Source: Adiantum capillus-veneris (taxonomy: Eukaryota > Streptophyta > Polypodiopsida > Polypodiales > Pteridaceae). From it: a stretch of 64,000 nt of DNA. Of this stretch, positions 39,470 to 50,084 are shown piece by piece. Under the pieces are notes generated by a model. That model was given only the letters and a program-made list of their open reading frames with translations, made no database searches and had not been told where the DNA came from. Where the stretch lies: the NCBI GenBank assembly GCA_014529385.2, contig CM043948.1:79243291-79307290 (forward strand), given 5' to 3'. Position numbers and translations under genes: made by a program. Position 1 is the stretch's first letter, and each line of letters starts with the position of its first letter.

Positions 39470-40657
39470 ATGGCTACTTTTAAAATATTGGTCATTTATG
39501 GAAGCATCCAAAGCGTTCAAGAGGGGTACTGCAAACGGGTTGTTTGTGATGAATCAACTCAACTACGGGTGATTAAAGAGTTTCATGAAAGCTTACCGGC
39601 TGGACATAGAGGGGTATGGGCAACTTTTGTCAAAATTAAGGACCGCTATACTGGTGTAAAGGAATGTACAAAGATGTTGCTCATTTTGTGGAGACTTGTT
39701 TAGTATGCCATCAATATTCAATGTACAGCATCAAGATGGATCACATCCTACTTATCCACTAGCTATGCATTACAAGTGGATAGTAGGTTTCATTACAATG
39801 CCAGTGGGGGAAGGCAGATGAGGTATATTGTTCTTGCTAGAGGGAATCTCACAAATAAGGTTGAAGGGAGAGTTTGTGTACAAAAGCTACAAGTTTTGTG
39901 TGTAAATTTCTGCTTGAAGATGTAATTTCTAGGTATGGTTGTGCTGGTAAGATCACTAGTGATAGAGGAGATCTGGATGCAGATGAAGCTTTTGGATTCT
40001 TTGCTTGTTTGGACATCAAACAACATAAAATCCAAAAGGCCAGTAATGAAAAAAGTGAACAAGGGCATCCACATATTGTTAAGGCCTTAGCAAAGGCATG
40101 ACGATGGCATATTGGTGATTGGCCTAAGGTGCTACCTTTTTCTTTATGGTTTGATCGCACTACACATAGTTCTCTTACAATTTTTATGCTATTTGAGTTG
40201 ATGCATAGACAAAAACCCTTTATACCTACACATGAGGTAGTTATGTCTTGGACTATAATGCCATAAGAAGTAGGTATGTCTACATAATCTTTTCTTGCTT
40301 TACGTATTCACCAACTTGAGAGGCGTCAAGAAGATACTGAGCAAGCCAAACAAAAGCTCAAGGACACAAGGTTGAAGAATAAAGCAACATTTGATGAGAA
40401 GCATAGAGTACAGCCATATGCTATCAAAGATGGCGATTGGGTACTTGTTTATGATAGTAGTTTGTAAAACCAATACTCTGCTCTATGAAAGATGGTCAAA
40501 TGTTGGTTTGGACTGTATGTTGTACTTCATGCTTAATAATGACAATGCAACATATAGATTATGTGAGCTCGATGGCACTGAGCTTAGAGTGCCTATTGCA
40601 GGGAAAAGGATCAAAATGTTCAAGAAACGAGAAGGTGAGTTCAATTTTAAGGATTAA
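39470..40657 (+). pseudogene. Integrase of the chromovirus-like Ty3 element
   Basis: Starts with a zinc-finger-like EFHESLPAGHRGVWATFVKI. The core includes KITSDRGDLDADEAFGFF (catalytic Asp) and QKASNEKSEQGHPHIVKALA (candidate Glu region), with the first catalytic Asp lost in a garbled stretch near 39790. The C-terminus has a GPY-like WFGLYVV and YRLCELDGTELRVPIAGKRI. There are multiple stops. No chromodomain is visible after it. Confidence 0.65.
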
Positions 40658-40749
40658 ATCTTAGATCAATAATCGAGGGATGATGATGATATACATGCAT
40701 CAGACAATGTGTCTAATGAAGCTTTTGATGATGAAATTAATCAAGAAGA

Positions 40750-41300
40750 CGGTTGGCACATGTCGAGGGATGTGCAGGTTCAGAGGGGGTGGATGTAGTG
40801 ATGTTGTGCATCCAAAGGGGGAAACTTAGAGAAGATACTGCTTCTTGGGTGTTATCAGCTTTCAAGCAAATTATTGGCAATTGCTATTGGATTACCGTGT
40901 TTCATATGTATTATGCCAAAGATGGTGTTCTTTAGAGGACAATAAGTGCTTGAGGAGCATCTTGTCTAGAATACCATCTCTTGTAGTGCATTGATAGCAG
41001 GGTATTCCGGTAGAGTTGTGCTCACCACTACCGCAGTAGAGATAAATGCCTAATGTGGTGATTGGTAGTGTTTGGTTGGAAATAATGGAGCTCGGCGAGA
41101 ATGTTTTAGTGGATATGTATGCCAAGTTGATAATCATGCCGAATGATGTCTTTAATAATGCTTTAGCGGATATTTATGCCAAAGGTGATGGACTTCGGAG
41201 AGCATTGGTTTCAAGAATGCTCAACATAACAATGGCATAGGAGCTTTGGTTTAATTTACTAAGGCGAGAAGCCGTCCGAGCTGAATGTTATACTTAGCAA
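40750..41300 (+). pseudogene. PPR protein gene fragments
   Basis: Short matches to plant pentatricopeptide repeats: ENVLVDMYAK and NNALADIYAK (the A/VLVDMYAKCG motif of PLS-type PPRs), a third degraded NALADIY at about 41300, and an upstream DTASWVLSAFKQIIG like the start of a P/L unit. PPR proteins bind organellar RNA. Here only scrambled pieces remain, separated by frameshifts, probably carried along by the neighbouring retroelement. Confidence 0.5.
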
Positions 41301-41320
41301 TGCCTTGGCCGATATCTATC

Positions 41321-42121
<801 letters not shown>

Positions 42122-42278
42122 CAAGGTGAAGGAGAAAGGAGGTCGATACATCTCTATCTCTCTCTTTTTCTTGTGGCCCAAGAACAGACATTTCTATAAA
42201 CTGCAAACCAATGATATATAACTCAATCTAATGATTAAGAGTGATGGTTCTCCCCCCTCAACAACGAAACAAGAATTA

Positions 42279-42733
42279 GGAAGAGGATGGGGTATAGGAG
42301 GGCCTCTTTATTTGCCATGAGCTTATGGAGGTGATTGACATTTTGACGAATAGGTATACACCATGTGTGCAAGAATGGTGGGTGTATAAAAGATGTGTAA
42401 GAGTGTTCAAAGGATGCACGTCACCCCCCAAAAAGGAGGTGGACTCTTTTATGATTTTTGCCATTCCATAACCCCCACATATGATCTCCGATTTGAGCGG
42501 AGATCATATATCTACAATCTACACATCGAGCTCTTTCCATAGATATGCTACATGATATGGTTTTACCCGCTAGATTTTCAATTCCATTTTGGGGGGAAAA
42601 ATTGAATTCAAGTAAACCAGCCATTTCTCCTGTTTGAATTCAAAAGCTATCCTTTGAATACTTTCTTAATACAAAAGGTTTGACTTCCTAAAACTGCCAA
42701 ATAAAGAGGCCCTCCTAGACCTCATTCTCTTCC
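42279..42733. mobile_element. TA-flanked MITE (455 bp)
   Basis: About 38-bp imperfect terminal inverted repeats (left GGAAGAGGATGGGGTATAGG...; the right end mirrors it), flanked on both sides by TA (42277-42278, 42734-42735). There is no coding capacity. An internal perfect hairpin, ATGATCTCCG...CGGAGATCAT, sits near 42480-42511. Size and TA target fit a Tc1/mariner-type (Stowaway-like) non-autonomous element. Confidence 0.65.
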
Positions 42734-43209
42734 TAATGCAATGGCTAGAATCGAGATGGGTGGCAATGCATTAGGGCCAAAAACGACTCAAAAAGGGCTG
42801 TTTGTTAATCTAAGGATTAAGGAATAGTCCAATAGTTATTTGACACGTATACAAAATTATGGCAATCTTGTCTCCTCTATTGTGGATTTTGGTGGTCTTA
42901 TTTTGACAGAGAACCGCTAAATGTCTTGATCATAAGGCTGATATTGCTATATTTGGGTGCTTTCGACGAGAGAGCTCATTAAATTTGCGGCTCAAAGTAA
43001 TGAAGTCTCGTCTTTTATTCTATTTTATATTTCACAAAAGCGTTGTCAAAAGATACGAAATCTATGTCAGAAGGCTCTCAAAACAAGGGCATTAATGACA
43101 AATCACCTACTTTTTTCAAACGTATACCTTTCTCACTCTCTCTAGTTTGTGAGAGGTTTAAGTCTTTCCATCTATACTTTCTTTCTTCTTCTCTAATCTC
43201 TGAGTTTCC

Positions 43210-44465
43210 ATGGAGTATTTTGCACGTCTCCCTTCACATAACATAACTTCTTGTGACTTTCATAACGTTAGAGAGGACGGTCTTTGGAAGCCCATATCTT
43301 TTTGTGTGAATGACTGGGTAACAATGCTTCCTTCATGCAAAGGTGTACACAGAGTGAAGAGAAATAAACGCGATAAAGTAAAAAACCATTGGAAATGTCG
43401 TGTTCTTGCTTTCAAAGTGACCGACAATGGGTGGCTAGCTAAGGTTCAACATGTGTACATAGCCGAGGATATGGTGTTAGACTGGGAAGAACATCCCACA
43501 CTGCATTCTTACTGTAAGTACAAAAAGAACTATTTGATACAGTGAATTTTTTTCATTATCCCATTGTTTTTCTCATTTTTTGATTCCATTCCAGATATAT
43601 TTCCTTCAACAGTTGTGGAATGGCAGCCTGTGGAGAGTCTAAGTGGGACGTTCAAAGCAATGCATAAAGGGATTGCAGATGCTATGTATGCTGACAAGCC
43701 ACCTTCCTTTTACAAAACAATGGATCTGTTTGTCTATTTTGCAGAATACAAAGCTCCATCACGAGAAGGTGCATATCGAGAACTACATCAGTTACCCGTT
43801 CCCACCATAAGTTCACTTGACTGGGAAGCTTCTGATGCATGTACTATATCAAGATTCAAATCCAAGATCAAAGAAGACATCCTTAAATCTATGTCTCCAG
43901 GCAGGATATCAAGAAGGATTAAAGTTCAATGGTTCTTGCCTATACATGTCTTTTTGGCATGTTTCAAAACAATGGACTTGCAGAGGACAAAGACGATGTG
44001 GCTTAATAGAAGACTTTCTATGACAGAACTGGATAATGTTCTTGGAGACGGATGGAGCACCAAAGAAACTTTCCATATTGGTGACAATATTAGTTGTAGA
44101 GTAAGCCCGAATTCTATGTCTATCTCATATCAACTATGTCGTCAATCATTAGTTATGGGCTACGACTATAGGAGATGGAGAAGCAAATTAGGTAGCTGGG
44201 TTCCTCTAGACTCTAGGAAAATTGTCCAGAGTTTGAACTAAAGGTCACAGTCCATCCACACACTGAGTATAGAAGCTTGACAGTAACAAAAAATTGGAGA
44301 CTAAATGATGTTAGAGAATCTCTTGAGTTTCTTGATGAAACATCTCCCGAGTATAGATTCAAAGTGGATGAAATTGTGGTGAGAACAAGGATGGAGAATT
44401 CAACCTCTTGCATCACATGCCTTCCCCCAAAAAGAGTTGTATTTGAGCCACTTGCAAGGACTTGA
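43210..44465 (+). CDS. Gene X: unidentified multi-exon gene
   Basis: Exon 43210-43512 (ends ..EHPTLHSY) is followed by a GTAAGT donor. The acceptor CCATTCCAG at 43593 leads into a long exon to about 44226 (PSTVVEWQPVESLSGTFKAM...LGSWVPLDSRKIVQ). The third open part, to 44465, is reached only by a one-base shift near 44226, so there is either a small lesion or an unseen splice. An upstream first exon near 43064-43118 (MSEGSQNKG) with a GTATAC donor is possible. The first 100 residues (FCVNDWVTMLPS, WKCRVLAFKVTDNGWLAKVQ) loosely recall chromatin-reader beta-barrels such as BAH, but I cannot assign a family. It converges on the H3-like gene once the copia is removed. Confidence 0.5.
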
Positions 44466-44999
44466 AAAAAAAAGTTCAATATTGTAATCATTTTGCAAAT
44501 ATATTTATCTTTTCTCTACCTTATTGTGAACATTACTTATGTTGTTTTAAACTTACATGACATCATGATACACATTTAAGAATTGAGAGTTGGTATTAAG
44601 TATTTGAAGTACAAAATTATGAAGCACCAAAGGGTATATATATATATGTTGATATGGACAAAATGAACAAAAGTGTACATAGCTTTTGTGGAGTATTTGT
44701 TGGAATTAGGGTTGCAGAGAAACACACACAGCTTGGAGAAGACGAAGGAAGCTCAAGGCACACAATAGAGAGTGTGTTACTTAGTGTGCAATGGAAAGAT
44801 AGATAGCCCTAGAGTGATGGGCGTATATACAATGCATGGGGGGAAAAACCTCCTAAAGAGGGAAAAAATGCCCCGGAGGTCCTAGTGTGTTCACACACAT
44901 CACTACCACATGTATATGGTAACAAATCCCCTCTGGAGTGATGCAGTGAATGAGAGCTGGCACATGAGTAAAGGGAAGTGCGATGCCCTGAGGACAAGA

Positions 45000-47900
45000 T
45001 CAGTCCACAAAGGGGAGTAAGCCCAAAGCTTTGCGGAAAGCTTCAAGCTTCTCACGAGACAATGCCTTTGTGAAAAGATCTGCAAGGTTGTCCTGTGTTG
45101 GCACATAAACCAAGTTGATCTCTCCTACTGAGAGCCTCTCCCTGACATAGTGGTAATGCACCTCAATGTGCTTTGTGCGAGCATGAAAAACTGAGTTCCT
45201 CGCAACTGTCAATGCGCTCTGACTGTCATTGTAGATAGTGTTGGCAGTGTCCTGTCCAACACCCAAATCAGCCATAAGGCATCTAAGCCACACACACACT
45301 CAACCGTAGCTGTGAAGACTGCCCTGTACTCAGCCTCACAACTCGAAGTAGCCACAGTAGGTTGCTTCTTGCTCAACCATGATATACATGAACTGCCAAG
45401 CATGAAACAAAAACCACTTGTGGACACTCGTGTGTCAAAACAACCATGATATACATGAATTTCCAAGCATGAAACAAAAACCACTTCTGGACACTCGCGT
45501 GTCAAAACAACCAGCCCAGTCTAAGTCCAAAAAAGCATGTAAGTCTGGCAGCAATGATACCCCCTTGGGATAAAACAAGCCAAGATGTAAAGTGCCACTA
45601 AGGTAGCGAAAAATCCTCTTGACAGCCTGCCAATGCTTAGACCCTGGGCTATGCATAAATCTGCTGACCTGTGAGACTGCAAACTGAATATCTGGCCTCA
45701 TGTTGCATACATAAATGAGGCATCCAACAGCAGTTTGGTACACGGTGACATCAGCAGGATCGCCAGAAGCATGTAGACTCAACTTCAAACCTGTTTCCAT
45801 GGGAGTGGCAATAGGTTTGCAATCCTCAAGTCCAAACTTACATAGCAATGTCTCTATGTAACTTTTCTGACACAAGGCAATACCACCATCACACTGCTTA
45901 AACTGTATACCCAAGTAATGATGCAATAGTCCCAAACTTTCATCTTCAAAGTAGCATTCAAATCAGCCTTAAATTCAGCAATATGTCTCTCATTTCGTCC
46001 GGTGATCAGCAAATCATCGACATAAAGAACCACAATGAGAAATACATCATCCTCACGCTTTACATACAATGTGCTTTTTGTTGGACTGTTACGAAAGCCT
46101 CGTTTAACCAAATGAGTGTCAGCTTTCTCATACCAAGCACGAGGAGATTGCTTCAACCCATACAAAGCCTTCTTACATCTGCACATTTTGTCCTCTTGTC
46201 CTTTTATGAAAAAACCGCAAGGCTGCGTTACATAAACTTCCTCAAATATGCCACCATTCAAGAAATCAGTAACAATGTCTGATTGATGTACATCCCAACC
46301 AAAATGAGCTGCCAATGCACATAGAAAATGCACAGTAGTCATACGACAAGTGGGAGCAAAAGTCTCTTCATAATCTATGCCTTTTTGCTGTGCATAACCC
46401 TTTGCAACAAGTCGAGCCTTATGGCGATCGATCTCACCACCCGGCTTGCATTTCAACTTGTAAACCCACTTCGTACCAATGGCCTTTTTGCCAGGAGGAA
46501 AATCACATAAAGTCCATGTGTCATTTTCTATAAGTGCATCATATTCTGATTGCATGGCAGCCATCCAATTTTCTGAATTTTGTGCTTCATCAAAAGTCAC
46601 AGGCTCCTCAACATCATGTAAGCTAGACATAGCCAAAGCATAACAATCTGATGCATAAGATGCATGGCGAGATCCTGAACGAGTACGACTAGTCAAAGGT
46701 GCATCCAATTTACTGTCACGCAAAGTGTGCACCAGCCATTTTGGCATACCTCTAGCCTGCTCATTTTCAGCCCTTTCCTCATCAAGTACATCATGTACAT
46801 CTACATCAGTAATAGGCTGATCTATAACATTTTCAGAAACCCCCATAGGCTGTACATTTGCCTCATTGGAACTTACATTCGTATTTCCACCACTGAAAAG
46901 AGGCAACAAAGTGTCATAAATGTCCTGTGAGCTTACATTACTGTCTCTAGTACATGACAGCAAGGGCTGAACAGAATCTTCCACAAACACTACATCCGAA
47001 GAAACCAGAATACGTTTTGTTTGCGGATGATACAATCTGTAACCTTTGCTTTCAGCACTATAACCAACAAAAATACATTTGACAGCCTTATCATCCAATT
47101 TTCTACACTGCACTTGTGGCACCAAAGCATATGCCAAACAGCCAAAAACAAGCATGTGCTCAATAGAATCTATCATGTCATGCTTCAGATGGAGTAATAG
47201 ACTGCAAAGCTTTCGTAGGACACCTGTTAAGTACATAAGTGGCACACATGATGGCCTCAAGCCAAAAAGAATGCGGCAAAGCTTGACTTTTGACCATACA
47301 TCGTGCCAGTTCCGTCAGTGACCTGTTTTTCCTCTCAGCAACACCATTTTGCTGAGGTGTATAAGGCACTGTACATTGGTGTTTTATCCCACGACTAGCT
47401 AGAAATGCATTAAATTCATGAGACATATACTCCCCCCCTTGAACGGAGCGGAGGGTGCCCATAGTACATTTCGAGACATTTTCAGCCATAGCCAAAAATT
47501 GTTTGAAGCACATAAAAACTTCGGACTTCGCTTTAAGTGGAAAAACCCATGCATTCCTAGAGTAATCATCAATGAAAGTCACGAAGTACAGGTAGTTGCC
47601 CAAGGACAGAGTTTGCATGGGCCCACAAACATCACTATGCACAAGCTGCAACCTGCATGTGGCCCGAACTGAACCATCCTTTGGAAATTTAGAACGCTGT
47701 ATCTTACCCAAAATACAGCCTTCACAAACATGTTTGACAGGTGCTTCAAGAGGCGGCAAAGAAGCAACCATATGAGATTTCTGCAAACGCAGCAAACTGG
47801 CAAAATTCAGATGACCAAAACGTGCATGCCAAAGTTTTGCATCTGAAATAGCCCTTGAATCTGCAACAGAATTTGCAAAATTTTGTCCACACTTGTCATA

Positions 47901-49349
47901 CAAAGTGAGCTTATACAGCCCACGGCACAAAAGCTCAGATGCAACAATTTCATCACCAAAACTGAGATCATGAACTGTACATCTGTCATCCACAAATTTG
48001 ACTACAAGTCCAAGTCTAGCAAGTGCGGATATAGACAAGAGATTCTTCTTGATCCCAGGTACATAAAGTGCATCAATAAGTGTGAAGGAACTTCCATTAG
48101 CAGCAGTGAGCACAATCTTTCCAACACCCTGAACTGGATAAGAGGTGTTGTTGGCACAAGTGACTGAATTCCCATGAGGGACAGACTCGAGAGAGGTAAA
48201 CAATTCACGATGTGATGTAATGTTCTTTGTAGCACCACTATAGAAATACCAAACATGTGAATCTGCAGCAACTGACAAGCATGCATCATGGACAGCAGGA
48301 TTGTAAGTGCACTCTGCGCTAAAACCCCATTCTGCATCAACATCAGCAACACGGCCTCCTTTCACAGAAGACTCAACAATGGCTGCATTTGTAGTGGAAC
48401 CAGCATTTGCAGTGGAACCACCCTCTTTCTTCTTAGCCTCTTTGGCATTCAACTTCGGACACGACTTGATCAAGTGATCATTGGCTTTACAATAATGGCA
48501 ACGCATCTTCTTTTTGCCCTTATCACCAGAATTGCCAGACGAAGTACTGCCAGCAGAAGCATTAGGAACAGAATTTTTGCCTCTCGCAGCAGAACCATAA
48601 GAAGTGGCTTCATTACTGTTACCACCCTTTCTTTGAGAAGCAATAAAAGCTTGTTCAACTGCACGCTGCCTAGTCCTGTTTTTTCTAGAAAGTGACTCTT
48701 GCAACAGCAATGTGCATAATGCATCAAACTTGACAACTTCAGGATTTCCTTGGGTCATCAGTCTCCAAGTACTAGCAAATGTCTGGTAGGAATCTGGTAA
48801 GGCATCAAGAACAGTCTGCACAAGGGAACTGTCTGAAATGACTTCACCTGCAGAAATAAGCTGCTCATTGATATCCTTGACCCTAGCAAGGAAAGTGTCC
48901 ATATCATCTTCCTCATGCATAATCTTCGACTCCAGCTCTTTACGCAGCAAAGTAATTTTAGCCTCATTGCGGCTTGCATAAAGACCTGCTAAAATATCCC
49001 AAGCCTGTTTTGCAGATTTTGCTGAACGCATGTAAGGAACAATGGTGCGCTTCACAGACAACGCAATCAATGCATGAGCCTGCGCGTCCTTAACATCCCA
49101 AGGAGCTTGTTCTGTCATAGGCAAAACAACTCTAACAGCTACAATCCTTGCAGCAAGACCTGCAACATCCTCAACATCGCCTACATTCTCAGAACCAGGA
49201 CATACATCAATGCCCTGCACAATGTTCCAGACACCTTTTGACACAAGAACATGTTGCATCATATAAGCCCACATAGGGTAGTTGTCCCCATCCAACCTGT
49301 CCTCAGCAGCAAACATCTTGAACACATCTGTGTTGTTGTTGTCAGCCAT
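45000..49349 (-). pseudogene. copia gag-pol polyprotein, copy 1 (broken)
   Basis: Starts MADNNNTDVFKM at 49349. Gag with a UBN2-like core, CCHC knuckle CHYCKANDHLIKSC, protease with FYSGATKN (catalytic Asp changed to Tyr), integrase with HSDVCGP, LRSVQGGEYMS (second catalytic Asp changed to Val) and Glu in NGVAERKN, RT with YVDDLL, and RNase H with CEAEYRAV. A 5-bp deletion near 47170, a one-base deletion near 45930 and a 67-bp tandem duplication at 45377-45510 shift the frame. Confidence 0.88.
45377..45510. repeat. 67-bp tandem duplication inside copia RNase H
   Basis: Two 67-bp copies (45377-45443, 45444-45510) starting CCATGATATACATGAA. They are absent from the second copia copy. Not a multiple of three, so it breaks the frame. 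Confidence 0.85.
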
Positions 49350-50084
49350 GGTAAATGCTGCACCTGATGTGAAAACTGCCCTAAAATAGGAGAAACGGAG
49401 CGGGAACAACCTGTGCTATACAACACAAACCGTAGAAGACTATAAGGCACCTGTTATGCAGAAAATGGCACTGACAGAAATTCTACACAAAATGACGAAA
49501 TAGCCGGTGCAGTACTGCCTGTAGTGGAAACGGAGGCCGAAATGAGCCCAAATCAAAATTCTGAGCAGACTGAGCTCTGCGAGTTCTCCCGAAGTATTTG
49601 TCGACCTGCGAATGCTCAGCTCACCGAAATCGGAGAAAGTGAGCAGGCGTGTACTGAAGCAACTGGCGACTAAGCCTGGGAGGACGCAACCTGCTCTGAT
49701 ACCAATTGTTGGAATTAGGGTTGCAAAGAAACACACACAACTTGGAGAAGACGAAGGAAGCTCAAGGCACACAATAGAGAGTGTGTTACTTAGTGTGCAA
49801 TGGAAAGATAGATAGCCCAAGAGTGATGGGCGTATATACAATGCACGGGGGAAAAAACCTCCTAAAGAGGGGAAAAATGCCCTGGCGGTCCTAGTGTGTT
49901 CACACTAGGACATCACTACCACATGTATATGGTAACAGAGTAATCAATCATGAAACTCCACTTTTCTTTTTTCCTGAGAGGGTTCTGCATACTCAGAGAC
50001 CCTTTTCCTTTTGTGTTCAGAAGGGGGTGAAAGTTCAGGAGTGGGTGGTGGTGGTGACTTGGCAGGGGTTGGTGCTTTGGGCTC

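Larger units (their letters stand above)
44698..49937 (-). mobile_element. Ty1/copia LTR retrotransposon, full length (copy 1)
   Basis: LTRs 44698-44924 and 49707-49937 (about 227-231 bp, TGTTGG...GTAACA on the plus strand) differ at roughly ten positions. The primer site TGGTATCAGAG lies next to the right LTR and a purine tract (CAGAGGGGATT, minus) next to the left one. A candidate 5-bp duplication, GAGTA, lies at 44691-44695 and 49938-49942. The element is 5240 bp and interrupts the interval between gene X and the H3-like gene. Confidence 0.9.
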
